This document shows positions 37,946-46,635 of a DNA stretch of 64,000 nucleotides, one piece after another. The DNA is from Cryobacterium cheniae (GTDB taxonomy: Bacteria; Actinomycetota; Actinomycetes; Actinomycetales; Microbacteriaceae): positions 1 through 64,000 of the forward strand of contig NZ_SOGN01000035.1 in NCBI RefSeq assembly GCF_004403395.1, read 5' to 3'. Within the stretch, counting starts at the first letter, position 1, and the number at the start of each line of letters is the position of its first letter. A program made the translations under genes and the position numbers. Below the pieces are notes generated by a model that worked only from the letters and a program-made list of their open reading frames with translations, did not search any database and was not told the origin of the DNA.

Positions 37946-39228
37946 AGGTCGGCTCCTTCCAGAGCGGTGTCGCGGAGGGTTTCGGTGATCATGTTGACGG
38001 AAATCGTTGCCACGGGCTCGATCACGGGTAGTTCGCCCGTGTTCGTGCTCACGTTGCCGAGCGCGGCCAGCAGGGTCACCCGAGGGATGACGCCGAGCAG
38101 ACGGTTCTTCTCATCGACCACGGCAATGGCCAGGTCGCTGCCCACCGACGGTTCGACCAGGTCGACCAGCGGTGTGTCCGGGCTGACGGAGATCGCATCC
38201 GTGCGCACGATGGCACGCAGATCGGTCTCGCCGGCCTTGACCTGCTTCAGCACGTCACGGTCGCGCACCACCCCGGCGAAGCTGCGGTCGCGGTTGAGCA
38301 CGAAGGTGGCGGAAGTCTGCAGGTCCCGCATGGTGCGGAGCGCCGCACGGGGGCCGCCGGTGATCGTGACCACGGAGCGCACGGGTTCCATCACGCTGGC
38401 CGCGGTCAGCACCCGGGCGCGGTCGACATCCTGAACGAACTGGGCGACGTAGTCGTTGGCCGGGTCGGTGAGGATCTCCTCCGGCGTGCCGATCTGCACG
38501 ATCCGCCCGTCCCGCATGACCGCGATGCGGTCGCCGAGGAACATGGCCTCATTGAGGTCGTGGGTGATGAAGATGATGGTCTTGCCGAGCTCGGCCTGCA
38601 GCTCGATCAACTGTTCCTGCATTTCGCGGCGGATCAGCGGGTCGAGGGCCGAGAAGGCCTCGTCCATCAGGAGCACATCGGTGTCGGCGGCGAGGGCGCG
38701 GCCGAGGCCGACGCGCTGCTGCATTCCGCCGGACAGCTCGGCGGGCAGGCTGTCGGCCCAACCGTCCAGCCCGACCAGACGGATGATTGTGCGCGCCTTG
38801 GCCAGTCGCTCCTCGCGGCCCATTCCCTGCACCTCGAGGCCGTAGGCGACGTTGTCGATCACGGTGCGGTGCGGCAATAGGGCGAAGTGCTGGAAGACCA
38901 TCGAGATGTTCTTGCGGCGCACCTCGCGCAGCGCGGCAGCGGAGATGCCGGTGATCGACTGACCTGCCACCGTCACGGTTCCGGACGTGGCGTCCAGCAG
39001 CCCGTTCAGCATGCGGATCAGGGTGGACTTGCCGGAACCGGACAGTCCCATCACCACGAAGATCTCGCCGCGGCGCACCTCGAACGAGGCGTCGATCACG
39101 GCGGCGGTGCCCAGCGAAGACACCTCATCGCGGCTGGCTCCCGCGGTCAGTTTCTTGACGAGCTCGTGCGGGCGACGCCCGAACGCTTTGTACAGTCGAT
39201 CTGCCTTCACGGCAATGGTTTCGGTCAC
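37942..39228 (-). CDS. Glycine betaine/proline ABC transporter ATPase with CBS pair
   Basis: 428-residue QAT-family ATPase (ProV/OpuAA). Walker A GLSGSGKST, signature LSGGMQQRVGLGRALA and Walker B VLLMDEAFSALDPLIR are all intact. The C-terminal 150 residues hold two CBS modules, which in OpuA sense ionic strength. GTG start at 39228 with GGGAGA upstream. First gene of the importer operon. Confidence 0.94.
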   Translation of the reverse strand: MTETIAVKADRLYKAFGRRPHELVKKLTAGASRDEVSSLGTAAVIDASFEVRRGEIFVVMGLSGSGKSTLIRMLNGLLDATSGTVTVAGQSITGISAAALREVRRKNISMVFQHFALLPHRTVIDNVAYGLEVQGMGREERLAKARTIIRLVGLDGWADSLPAELSGGMQQRVGLGRALAADTDVLLMDEAFSALDPLIRREMQEQLIELQAELGKTIIFITHDLNEAMFLGDRIAVMRDGRIVQIGTPEEILTDPANDYVAQFVQDVDRARVLTAASVMEPVRSVVTITGGPRAALRTMRDLQTSATFVLNRDRSFAGVVRDRDVLKQVKAGETDLRAIVRTDAISVSPDTPLVDLVEPSVGSDLAIAVVDEKNRLLGVIPRVTLLAALGNVSTNTGELPVIEPVATISVNMITETLRDTALEGADL

Positions 39229-39639
39229 GGATTCTCCCGGTGCACGCCGGGCGGGGCCGGGTCACGGCCGACGGAACGGATGCACGCTGTGTCGGACGGG
39301 TAGGCCGTGATTGGCCTCGACGCAGTGAAAACGTGGGCTGGAACGATCATTGGGATCGCGCCGTCAGAGCCTCACCATACGAAGCGGCCGTCCCGATGGG
39401 GCCGTCGGCTGCACGTTCGCGTCCTGGTGAAGGGTCGTTAGACCAGAAACGATCGTAGCACAAGGGGCATTTGCGTCGGATCTCCGGGGGAATCGACGAT
39501 TTCGGCAGATGAGAACGCAGGCCACCACGCGTTCGCGGCGCAGGCCGGGGAACCCGGCGCACGATGGAGCGTGCGCCCGATTCCCGGGCCTGCGCCGCGG
39601 ACATCCGTGCCGGGCCGCGCACGGCGACTCGGGGCGGGC
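39229..39639. other. 411-bp intergenic space upstream of betaine importer
   Basis: No convincing gene. It contains a candidate minus-strand promoter (39452-39480) and is otherwise GC-rich sequence without a clear terminator for the symporter gene ending at 39640. Confidence 0.5.
39452..39480 (-). promoter_or_regulatory. Candidate promoter of the betaine importer
   Basis: On the minus strand TCCGAC, a 17-bp spacer, TACGAT, with a TG three bases before the -10. It predicts a leader of about 215 nt to the GTG at 39228. Pattern match only. Confidence 0.35.
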
Positions 39640-41019
39640 TCAGACCTTCAGTGCGGCGGTCTGGGCGACCTTCTCGTTCTCCGCGGCCGTCTCCGCGGTG
39701 CTGGGCAGGCCGTGGTGGGCGATCATCGTGGTCTCGTCGAACGGTTCCTCGCGACTGAGAACGCGGTCGAGCTGGGCACGGTCGAGCTCCTTGGTCCAGG
39801 AGCCGATCAGCACGGTGGCAACGGCGTTGCCGGTGAAGTTGGTGAGCGCGCGGGCCTCGGACATGAAGCGGTCGATGCCGACGATGAAGCCGACCCCGTC
39901 GAGCAGCTGCGGGGCGTGGGCCTGCAGGCCGGCGGCGAGGGTCGCGATGCCGGCACCGGACACCCCGGCGGCACCCTTGGAGGCGATGATCATGAAGGCG
40001 AGGAGCCCGATCTGCTCGCCCAGGGCGAGCGGCTGGCCCATGGCCGTGGCGATGAAGAGCGACGCCATGGTCAGGTAGATCGCGGTGCCGTCGAGGTTGA
40101 AGGAATAGCCGGTGGGGACCGTGACGCCCACGACGGGCTTGGAGACGCCGAGGTGCTCCATCTTGGCGATCAGCCGCGGCAGCGCAGCCTCGGAGGAGGA
40201 GGTCGAGAAGATCAGCAGGTATTCGCGGCCGAGGTAGCGCATCAGCTTGAAGATGCTGACGCCGGTGACCAGTTTGAGCAGCCCACCGAGGATGACCACG
40301 ATGAACAGGATGCAGGTGGCGTAGAAGGCGCCCATCAGGGTGAAGAGGCTGATCACGGCCTGCATGCCGGTGGCACCGACGACGGCGGCGATCGCGCCGA
40401 AGGCACCGATCGGCGCGAGCCACATGACCATGATCAGGATGCGGAACACCAGCGCCTGCACGTGCGCGATGCCCTCGAGGATCGGCTTGCCGGCCGGGCC
40501 CATCTTCTGCAGCGCGAAACCGGCGATCAGGGCCACCAGCAGGGTCTGCAGGATGTTGCCGGCGGTCAGCGAGGAGAACAGCGTGGTCGGGATGATGCCG
40601 AGGAAGAAGTTCGTCTCGGCGGCTTCCGGCGGCACGAAGGTGGTCGCGTTGATGTCGAGTCCCGTACCGGGCTTGACCAGGTTGCCGACGAAGAGGCCGA
40701 TGGCCAGGGCGAAGGTGGACATGGTCAGGAAGTAGCCGAGGGCCAGACCGCCGATCCGGCCGACTGTGGCCGCCTTCGCGATGGAGCCGATGCCGAGGAT
40801 GATCGTGCAGAAGATGATCGGCGAGATCATCATCTTGATCAGGGCGATGAAGATGTCGCCGAGCGGTTTGAGCGAAACGGCGAAGCCGTCCTTGCCGCCG
40901 AACATCAGACCGACGATGACGCCGAGGATCACGGCGACGATGACCGCCATGTACAGGTAGTGGGACTTGTCCAACTTCTTCGCGGGCTGTGCAGCCCGAG
41001 CGCGAGGCATTGATGCCAT
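39640..41019 (-). CDS. Cation:dicarboxylate symporter (DctA/GltP family)
   Basis: 459-residue DAACS-family transporter. Features are the first helix MAVIVAVILGVIVGLMF, the serine-rich STSSSEAALPRLIAKME re-entrant loop, and PTGYSFNLDGTAIYLTMAS with the N-x-D substrate/Na+ motif. It imports C4-dicarboxylates or glutamate with Na+ or H+. ATG at 41019 has AAAGGAG upstream. It is divergent from a CitA/DcuS-type kinase and its regulator, which fits dicarboxylate-induced expression. Confidence 0.93.
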   Translation of the reverse strand: MASMPRARAAQPAKKLDKSHYLYMAVIVAVILGVIVGLMFGGKDGFAVSLKPLGDIFIALIKMMISPIIFCTIILGIGSIAKAATVGRIGGLALGYFLTMSTFALAIGLFVGNLVKPGTGLDINATTFVPPEAAETNFFLGIIPTTLFSSLTAGNILQTLLVALIAGFALQKMGPAGKPILEGIAHVQALVFRILIMVMWLAPIGAFGAIAAVVGATGMQAVISLFTLMGAFYATCILFIVVILGGLLKLVTGVSIFKLMRYLGREYLLIFSTSSSEAALPRLIAKMEHLGVSKPVVGVTVPTGYSFNLDGTAIYLTMASLFIATAMGQPLALGEQIGLLAFMIIASKGAAGVSGAGIATLAAGLQAHAPQLLDGVGFIVGIDRFMSEARALTNFTGNAVATVLIGSWTKELDRAQLDRVLSREEPFDETTMIAHHGLPSTAETAAENEKVAQTAALKV

Positions 41020-41034
41020 AAAAGACTCCTTTGT

Positions 41035-41045
41035 CTAGTAACTAG
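41035..41045. promoter_or_regulatory. Small palindrome between symporter and kinase genes
   Basis: CTAGTAACTAG, a perfect 11-base dyad 16 bp before the symporter start. A possible site for the adjacent response regulator, but short. Confidence 0.3.
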
Positions 41046-41167
41046 GCTGGGGTGAGGCGTTGGTGCGCCCGGGCCATCCGTTGTGGATCTCACACTGGTA
41101 GACCGAAGCGCCCGCGTCACGGTTGCGGTCATATTGGTCATGGCCGCGCAAATGGGAGAAGGATGCG

Positions 41168-42844
41168 ATGGGGCGAGGCTGGAGCATTGCGCGCCGCCTG
41201 TTCCTGGCGAACGCCCTGCTCATCATCGCGATGACCGTGTTCGTGGGCACCGCCGCCTTCGTCGACGCCCGCGACCGCGGTTTCGTCGCCGCCGAGGAAC
41301 GGATGCTGTCAGTCGCCACCGCCATCGCCGACAACCCGCTCCTGCTGGAAGCCAGTCGCGCGGCCGATCCGAGCGCGGTGCTGCAGCCCTACGCCCTGCG
41401 GGTCACCGAGGATGCCGGCCTCGACTTCATCACGATCATGTCGCCCGACCGCACCCGCTGGACCCACCCCACAGAGTCGGAGATCGGCCGTCCCTACATC
41501 GGCACCGTCACGCCCGCCCTGTCCGGGGAGCCGTTCACCGAGGTGACCACGGGCACACTCGGTCCCTCGGTGCGGGCCGTCGTGCCGATCACCGACGAGC
41601 AGGGTGCCGTGCAGGGCCTGGTCGCGGCGGGCGTGAAGACGAGCAACCTCTCGATCGCGTTGAGCGCCCGCCTGCCGGCCGTGCTGGGTGTGGCCCTGAT
41701 GCTGCTGGCCGCCGGTACCGTCGCCGCCTGGCTGCTCGGCCGCTACCTGAGCCGGGTCACCCTCGGCTGGGGTCCCGAACAGCTCGCCCAGCTTTTCGTC
41801 TACTACGACTCGGTGCTGCATTCGGTGCGGGAGGGGCTCGTGCTCGTCGGTCTCACGGGTGAGGTCGTGCTCTACAACGACCAGGCCGCCCGGCTGCTCG
41901 GCCTGCCGCCGCGCGCACCGGCCGGCGGACGGTCATCCGCTGCCGCCGCGCACGGCCTCGACCGGCTGGATCTTCCCCCGGCGCTCGCCGAGTTGCTGCA
42001 GAGCGGCCGCCCGGCCACCGACGAGATCCACGTCACCGATACGCGCGTGCTGGTCGTCAGTCAGCAACCGGCGCTGAAACCGGGAAGCGGCCGCAGCAGG
42101 CCCACCCCGATGGGCTGGGTTGCCACCATCCGCGACCACACCGACCTGCAGTCGATGGGCAGCGAACTCCGGTCGATGCGCACCCTCTCGGATGCCCTCC
42201 GCGCGCAGACCCACGAGCACGCGAACCGTCTGCACACCATCGTGTCCCTGATGGAACTCGGTCGCGGGGCCGAGGCCCTCGACTTCGCCACCAAGGACCT
42301 GGCGCAGAGCCAGCAGCTCACCGACGACATGCTCGACTCGGTGGACGAACCGGTGCTCAGCGCCCTGCTGATGGGCAAGTTCGCCCAGGCCAGCGAGCTG
42401 GGTGTGCTGCTCACGGTCGAGGCTGCCGGAACCCTCGCCGAATCCGGGCTGAACGCGCAAGACCTGGTCACGGTCGTGGGCAACCTGGTCGACAACGCGC
42501 TCGACGCCGCCGCCGGCGGCGAGGCGCCCCGCCAGGTTCACCTCGCGGTCAGCTCCACTCCCGCGTCGGTGACGATCGAGGTGGCCGACTCCGGGCCCGG
42601 CGTCGCCCCGGACGCCGTGACCGACATCCTCCGCCGCGGCTACAGCACCAAGGAGCCCGGCACCTTCGGCCGCGGCCTCGGCCTGGCACTGGTGCGGCAG
42701 ACGGTCAACCGGCTCGGCGGCAGCCTCGGCATCACCCGCCGGGACGGCGCCGTGTTCACGGTCACCCTCCCCCGGCAGCCGGGCCAGTCCCCTGCGCCGA
42801 AACAACCCGGCCTCGCGGCAACGGTGGGCGGATCGCATGGCTGA
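41168..42844 (+). CDS. CitA/DcuS-type sensor histidine kinase
   Basis: 558-residue kinase. Helix 1 (about 10-31) and helix 2 (about 168-191) bracket a periplasmic sCache/PAS domain that in relatives binds citrate, malate or fumarate. A cytosolic PAS domain (about 208-330) leads to the phosphoacceptor region THEHANRLHTIV with H349 as the expected phosphorylated histidine. The HATPase region has NLVDNALDAA and DSGPGVAP. The ATG at 41168 has AGAAGGA five to ten bases before it. It overlaps the regulator gene by eight bases. Confidence 0.93.
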   Translation: MGRGWSIARRLFLANALLIIAMTVFVGTAAFVDARDRGFVAAEERMLSVATAIADNPLLLEASRAADPSAVLQPYALRVTEDAGLDFITIMSPDRTRWTHPTESEIGRPYIGTVTPALSGEPFTEVTTGTLGPSVRAVVPITDEQGAVQGLVAAGVKTSNLSIALSARLPAVLGVALMLLAAGTVAAWLLGRYLSRVTLGWGPEQLAQLFVYYDSVLHSVREGLVLVGLTGEVVLYNDQAARLLGLPPRAPAGGRSSAAAAHGLDRLDLPPALAELLQSGRPATDEIHVTDTRVLVVSQQPALKPGSGRSRPTPMGWVATIRDHTDLQSMGSELRSMRTLSDALRAQTHEHANRLHTIVSLMELGRGAEALDFATKDLAQSQQLTDDMLDSVDEPVLSALLMGKFAQASELGVLLTVEAAGTLAESGLNAQDLVTVVGNLVDNALDAAAGGEAPRQVHLAVSSTPASVTIEVADSGPGVAPDAVTDILRRGYSTKEPGTFGRGLGLALVRQTVNRLGGSLGITRRDGAVFTVTLPRQPGQSPAPKQPGLAATVGGSHG

Positions 42845-43538
42845 CCGGGACATCCGGGTGCTCGTCGTGGAAGACGAGGCCATCGCCGCCGAGGCGCACA
42901 CGGCCTACCTCGGCCGCCTGACCGGCTTCGTGCACGCGGGCACCGCCGGCGACGGCCACTCCGCCCTGCGCGCCCTGGCCGCGGCCGTGGCCGCCGGGCA
43001 GCCCATCGACCTGGTGCTGATGGACATGACCCTGCCCGATCTGCACGGCCTCGACGTGAGCCGACGGATGCGCGCGGCCGGCCTGACCACCGACATCATC
43101 GCCATCACGGCGGTGCGCGAACTGCACATCGTGCGCGGAGCGGTGGCGGCCGGCATCGTGCAATACCTGATCAAGCCGTTCAGCTACGCGACCTTCGCGC
43201 AGAAGCTGGTGCAGTACCGGGACTTCCGGCTACACCTGGGAAGCCAATCCGCGATGACCAGCCAGAACGACGTGGACCAGGCGTTCGCGAGCCTGCGCAC
43301 GCCCACCGAGCTGCCTCGACCGAAGGGTCTGGCGGAGAGCACTCTGGGCGCGGTGATCGAGTTGCTGAAGCTTCAGACCGTGCCACTGTCCTCCAGCGAG
43401 GTCACGGAGCAGCTGGGAATTTCCCGGGTGACCGCCCGGCGCTACCTCGAGCATCTGGCCGACACCGGACTACTCGACCGGTCCCCGCGCTACGGCACGC
43501 CGGGGCGGCCCGAGAACGAATACGCCTGGCGCCGCTGA
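42837..43538 (+). CDS. CitB/DcuR-type response regulator
   Basis: 233-residue regulator. Receiver domain at about 6-125 with phosphoacceptor D63 in VLMDMTLPD and the late K of LIKPFSY. The output domain (about 165-225) is a winged/HTH type with SSEVTEQLGISRVTARRYLEHL. The N-terminus overlaps the kinase gene. It likely activates the divergent symporter in response to external dicarboxylate. Confidence 0.93.
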   Translation: MADRDIRVLVVEDEAIAAEAHTAYLGRLTGFVHAGTAGDGHSALRALAAAVAAGQPIDLVLMDMTLPDLHGLDVSRRMRAAGLTTDIIAITAVRELHIVRGAVAAGIVQYLIKPFSYATFAQKLVQYRDFRLHLGSQSAMTSQNDVDQAFASLRTPTELPRPKGLAESTLGAVIELLKLQTVPLSSSEVTEQLGISRVTARRYLEHLADTGLLDRSPRYGTPGRPENEYAWRR

Positions 43539-43539
43539 G

Positions 43540-43582
43540 CCGGTCGGTCGGTCGAGCCGGTCGGTCGAGCCGGTCGGTCGAG
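43540..43582. repeat. GAGCCGGTCGGTC tandem repeat
   Basis: Three partial copies of a 13-bp unit (GAGCCGGTCGGTC) after the regulator stop, related to the dispersed GGTCGAGCC repeat family of this window. Confidence 0.75.
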
Positions 43583-43590
43583 GGCGCAGC

Positions 43591-44103
43591 TCAGTGACCG
43601 GCGCGCTGCGCCAGGCCGCTCACATAGGCGGCCTGGCCGGCGTGTTGGAGGTCGTCGACGAGCACACTGACCAGGCGCACTGCGAGCGTGACCGGCGGCG
43701 TCCACCGGGTGTCGACGACGCGGGAATAGTCCGACTCGGCGAGGGTGGGCAGCCACGCGATGGTGCGGGAGTGCACGGCGTCGAAGTAGCCGCCGAGATC
43801 GGATGCGTCCGCGCGCAGCTGACCGACCTCCTCGGCGGTCTGTCCGTACCCGGTGGCGGCGCGGTCGAAAGGCAGTGCGAACCGGTCGGCCCAGCCGCCG
43901 CTGATCCAGAGCTGGTCCTCCTGCATGATCTCGCTCAGGTGGTCGTCCTGCACCCGGGTCAGGTGCCAGATCAGCCACGCGATGCTGTTCGCCTCCGAGT
44001 GGGGCCGGAAGGTCAGCAGTTCCGCCCCGGCATCCTGGAGCACGGCGTGCACGACCCCGCGGATGCGGCCGTACGATTCGGCGATCAGGTAGCTCGACAG
44101 CAT
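43591..44103 (-). CDS. DinB-family (DUF664, mycothiol-transferase-like) protein
   Basis: 170-residue four-helix DinB-fold protein. Metal-ligand histidines are expected in AWLIWHLTRVQDDHL, with a third in LVDDLQHAGQAAYV. Proteins of this type in mycothiol-containing actinobacteria include mycothiol-dependent isomerases and S-transferases. No operon partner. Confidence 0.82.
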   Translation of the reverse strand: MLSSYLIAESYGRIRGVVHAVLQDAGAELLTFRPHSEANSIAWLIWHLTRVQDDHLSEIMQEDQLWISGGWADRFALPFDRAATGYGQTAEEVGQLRADASDLGGYFDAVHSRTIAWLPTLAESDYSRVVDTRWTPPVTLAVRLVSVLVDDLQHAGQAAYVSGLAQRAGH

Positions 44104-44297
44104 CCGAGGTCCTCCGTCTGGTCGTGAGTGAGTCTGGTCGTGAGTCAGCGGGTCTTCGGTGCGTCCCGCTCGGTCGGAGTCAGAGTAGACCGGGCTGCCG
44201 GATTGCGCATTCCGCGACCCACCCCTCGGGAGGCGGCCTGGTCAGCCGGGGTCTGGTTCGCCGGGTCGGCTTCGGCGGGGCCGGACCTGTCGACGTT

Positions 44298-44369
44298 GGT
44301 CGAGCCGGTCGGGACCAGGCGACCCATCCGCCGAAGGTTCCCGCGACGCTGGTCGAGCCTGTCGAGACC
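44298..44369 (+). repeat. Two copies of the dispersed 19-bp repeat
   Basis: GGTCGAGCCGGTCGGGACC at 44298-44316 and GGTCGAGCCTGTCGAGACC at 44351-44369, the second 12 bp from the HNH stop codon. The rest of the 277-bp space after the DinB gene holds no clear gene. Confidence 0.75.
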
Positions 44370-44380
44370 AGGAGCCAGAG

Positions 44381-45859
44381 CTAGCGTTTGCTCGGCAGTG
44401 CGATCAGTTTCTGCTCCGGATCCACTTCTATTGGCGGCCGGCGCCAGTAGTCGGTCCCGTTGCGGAGGATCGTCCAGTGCTGGTTGTGCAGCAGCAGGTG
44501 GTGCGGGTGGCAGAGGAGTACTCCGTCGGCGAGGTCGGTGTAGCCGTTGTTTTTCAGCCATTCGTCGCTGTGGTGGGCTTCGGTCCAGGCGGGTGATCGG
44601 TCGCAGTCGACCCAGAGGCATCCGCCGTCGCGTACGGCCATCGCGGCGCGCTGTTTCTCTGTGAAGAGTCGTTCGTCACTGCCGACGTTGATGATCTGGC
44701 CTTCTGCGTCGAGCTGGATGCCGCGGGTTCCGGTGTCGCAGAGCAGCCGGTCGATGGTTTCCTGCGAGATCGGGACCGGGTTTCCCTCGATCTGACCGTG
44801 AGCGGCGGGCTCGGCGGAATCGGCGGGCTCGGCGGAATCGGCGGGCTCGGCGGGCTCGGCGGGTTCCGTGGCTTTCGGCTGCCCAGCCGGGAGCGCCTTC
44901 TCGGTCACGATCACACGCACCGCGGGGCGGCGCCCGCCGAACACCCGGTCGGGGTCGGCCTCACCCGCGATCTTGAGCAGCTGCACCAGGGAGTCCGCGG
45001 CGATCTGCTCCGTGCTGCGCGGGTCCTCCTGCAGGCGTTTGGCCCAGGCGGCCCGCTGCGGGTCGACGAACCTCACTCCGCCGCGGCGGGGAGCGGTGAT
45101 GGAGTCGAAGGTGGAGAGCACGAATTCGCCGTCTTCCGGGGCGAAGAGCCCGTTCAGGCGTACGTTGCCGTTGCTGAGCCGGTAGACCTTCAGGTAGCGG
45201 TCGTCGTGGGCCTGTTTCTCGCGGGCGGCGATGCCGGCCTCGTCGAGCCGGTCGCGCATCCGTCTCGCGCGTTTGAAGACCTCGTCGGCGTTCAGAGTCG
45301 ACGCCTCGGCCAACAGCGTCTCGAGTGCCGCCCCGAGCTTCTCGGCCGTGACCGCGGCATCGATCTGACCGAGCCCGGCCCGGATCGACTCCGCCGCGTC
45401 GACGGAGAGGGTGCCGGTTGTCACGGCCCGGGCGATCGGGGCCTGCCAGGGCACCTTTGCGACGAATCCGGCCATGCCGGCGGCATCAATGTCGGGCGAC
45501 GAGAGGGCGGCTTCGACGAGCTTCTCGGCCGCCTCGGTGTCGGCCATCATGGTGCCGACCGCGACCAGCTTGTACGCGTCGCCCTTCGACGAGCCGGTCC
45601 ACTTCTGGATCAGAGCCTCCGGGGACAGGAAACCCTGCTGCGCGACCAGACCCGAGTGCCCGAGCTCGGGCCGGGAGCGGCGGGCGATGGTCGCGGCCAT
45701 CCACGCGGAATGGGTGTCCAGGAGGCGCCGGGCGGCCGCGATCTGCTTCTGCCCTGCCGGTAGCGCGGCGTCGGGCAGGGCTTCATAGTCCGCGCTCGAG
45801 GAACCCAACAGGGCCACGGCATCGGCCGCCCGCCTGAGGTCTTCCGCGTGGTTGATCAT
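44381..45859 (-). CDS. DUF222/HNH endonuclease (13E12-type family)
   Basis: 492-residue protein. Residues about 20-300 are DUF222, a helical domain found with HNH nucleases in many actinobacterial multicopy families, including the mycobacterial 13E12 repeats. A low-complexity proline/alanine/glutamate linker (TEPAEPAEPADSAEP) follows. The HNH core is near the end: CLWVDCDRSPAWTEAHHSDEW and GVLLCHPHHLLLHN, with two CxxC-like positions missing but the His-His, Asn and His residues present. ATG at 45859 is preferred to 45886, which sits on a TATA-like stretch; neither has a ribosome site. Flanked by inverted copies of a 19-bp repeat. A damaged relative is at 32075-32346. Confidence 0.88.
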   Translation of the reverse strand: MINHAEDLRRAADAVALLGSSSADYEALPDAALPAGQKQIAAARRLLDTHSAWMAATIARRSRPELGHSGLVAQQGFLSPEALIQKWTGSSKGDAYKLVAVGTMMADTEAAEKLVEAALSSPDIDAAGMAGFVAKVPWQAPIARAVTTGTLSVDAAESIRAGLGQIDAAVTAEKLGAALETLLAEASTLNADEVFKRARRMRDRLDEAGIAAREKQAHDDRYLKVYRLSNGNVRLNGLFAPEDGEFVLSTFDSITAPRRGGVRFVDPQRAAWAKRLQEDPRSTEQIAADSLVQLLKIAGEADPDRVFGGRRPAVRVIVTEKALPAGQPKATEPAEPAEPADSAEPADSAEPAAHGQIEGNPVPISQETIDRLLCDTGTRGIQLDAEGQIINVGSDERLFTEKQRAAMAVRDGGCLWVDCDRSPAWTEAHHSDEWLKNNGYTDLADGVLLCHPHHLLLHNQHWTILRNGTDYWRRPPIEVDPEQKLIALPSKR

Positions 45860-45942
45860 GAAATGAAAATACCATTTAGAGCACATATAGTCGAGGGTTA
45901 CTCACCTGCTGTGGACAGTAGTCTCGTATTTCTGTTCAGGTT

Positions 45943-46037
45943 CAGTCGGTCCCGTGGCTCAGGCTGTGGATCGCGGCGGATGTTCTACGTGCGCCCGCTT
46001 CCGGAACGTGCGCCGCGACGCACGGGAACCTCCGGAG
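45943..46037 (-). repeat. Conserved region upstream of the HNH gene
   Basis: Matches 32395-32481 near the HNH remnant. It contains a dyad CGTGCG(CCGCGA)CGCACG here that is partly lost in the other copy. Confidence 0.7.
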
Positions 46038-46049
46038 GGCGTCTCGCCT

Positions 46050-46068
46050 GGTCTCGACAGGCTCGATC
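46050..46068 (-). repeat. Dispersed 19-bp repeat, inverted copy
   Basis: GGTCTCGACAGGCTCGATC, the reverse complement of the copy at 44351-44369 except for one base. The two copies enclose the HNH gene and its upstream region. Confidence 0.75.
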
Positions 46069-46105
46069 ACCGACTCGCGCGACCACCGACCGGGGACACA
46101 AAAAA

Positions 46106-46136
46106 CCCCTCCATCCGGCGAAACCTGATGAAGGGG
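46106..46136 (-). terminator. Original terminator of tRNA-Lys, now displaced
   Basis: Stem CCCCTCCATC / GATGAAGGGG (one mismatch), followed on the minus strand by TTTTTTGTG. It lies just outside the left att repeat, in the place where the terminator of tRNA-Lys would be if the element were removed. Confidence 0.75.
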
Positions 46137-46141
46137 ACCTG

Positions 46142-46179
46142 TTGGTGCACCCCCCCGGACTTGAACCGGGAACCCACTG
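46142..46179 (-). repeat. attL: 38-bp duplicate of the tRNA-Lys 3' end
   Basis: Identical over 38 bp to 56482-56519. It holds the T-arm and acceptor 3' half of tRNA-Lys (CGGACTTGAACCGGG and GGTGCACC on the plus strand), then diverges at 46180. Left boundary of the integrated element. Confidence 0.93.
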
Positions 46180-46304
46180 TTCAAATCTGGCAACTCACAC
46201 GAAATAACGACGCATCACGGCACCTCATAAACACCAGATGAATAGCTATTTTCTCGAAATCGAGCTTCGCGTTTGTTCACGGGATCTCACATAGCTTTCG
46301 ATTG

Positions 46305-46327
46305 TCATCCTGACCAAATCCTGACTG
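46305..46327 (+). promoter_or_regulatory. Putative left arm-type integrase site
   Basis: 23 bp matching 56406-56428 with one mismatch, in the same orientation. It consists of two direct ATCCTGACY units 11 bp apart. Lies 126 bp inside attL. Confidence 0.65.
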
Positions 46328-46332
46328 GATCC

Positions 46333-46445
46333 GGGAGCCTATTTCTGGATCATGGCGCTCGCCGGGTCTCGCTGCCGCCACGTGTGCTAATCGGTTTTAA
46401 GCACACGTGACCGGCGATTAAACGAGCTGGACCCGGCGAGCGCCA
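46333..46445. repeat. Composite repeat and nested palindrome
   Basis: GGGAGCCTATTTC (46333-46345) leads into a large dyad: TGGCGCTCGCCGGGTC (46353-46368) pairs exactly with GACCCGGCGAGCGCCA (46430-46445), and inside it CACGTGTGCT (46379-46388) pairs exactly with AGCACACGTG (46400-46409). GGCGCTCGCCGG recurs at 46489-46500 and 46662-46673, and GGGAGCCTATTTC at 46640-46652. Could be a replication, transfer or packaging signal or a regulatory site; no test is possible here. Confidence 0.8.
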
Positions 46446-46512
46446 AGAGGTCTCAGATGGGCTCACAGGGCCGCTGAGAGGTAGATGCGGCGCTCGCCGG
46501 ACGGTATGCCGG

Positions 46513-46635
46513 TCAGAGCTTCTTGAGGCCACATCCCGGGCACTGCCACCAGACTGACAAGCCTCTGCCCACTGCCTCCATACGCACGAGGCAGTCCGGA
46601 CAGTTCGGCGTGTCGAGGTCGTCTAGGTCGTCCAT
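46513..46635 (-). CDS. 40-residue zinc-ribbon-like protein
   Basis: Short frame starting MDDLDDLDTPNCPDCLVRM and ending QCPGCGLKKL. Two CPxC knuckles (C12/C15 and C32/C35) 16 residues apart make a small zinc ribbon. The N-terminus is strongly acidic. The ribosome site is weak (CCCGAGC before ATG). It lies between copies of the composite repeat. Function unknown; small zinc ribbons of this kind occur in phage and mobile elements. Confidence 0.6.
   Translation of the reverse strand: MDDLDDLDTPNCPDCLVRMEAVGRGLSVWWQCPGCGLKKL

Larger units (their letters stand above)
46180..46512. other. Left-end non-coding region of the element
   Basis: 333 bp without a convincing gene. It holds an arm-type site (46305-46327), a composite repeat and a 93-bp nested palindrome, all described separately. 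Confidence 0.6.

Noticed and set aside
46142-46179. Second tRNA-Lys gene
   Set aside because: Only the T-arm and acceptor 3' half are present; sequence diverges before the anticodon arm. It is the att duplicate.
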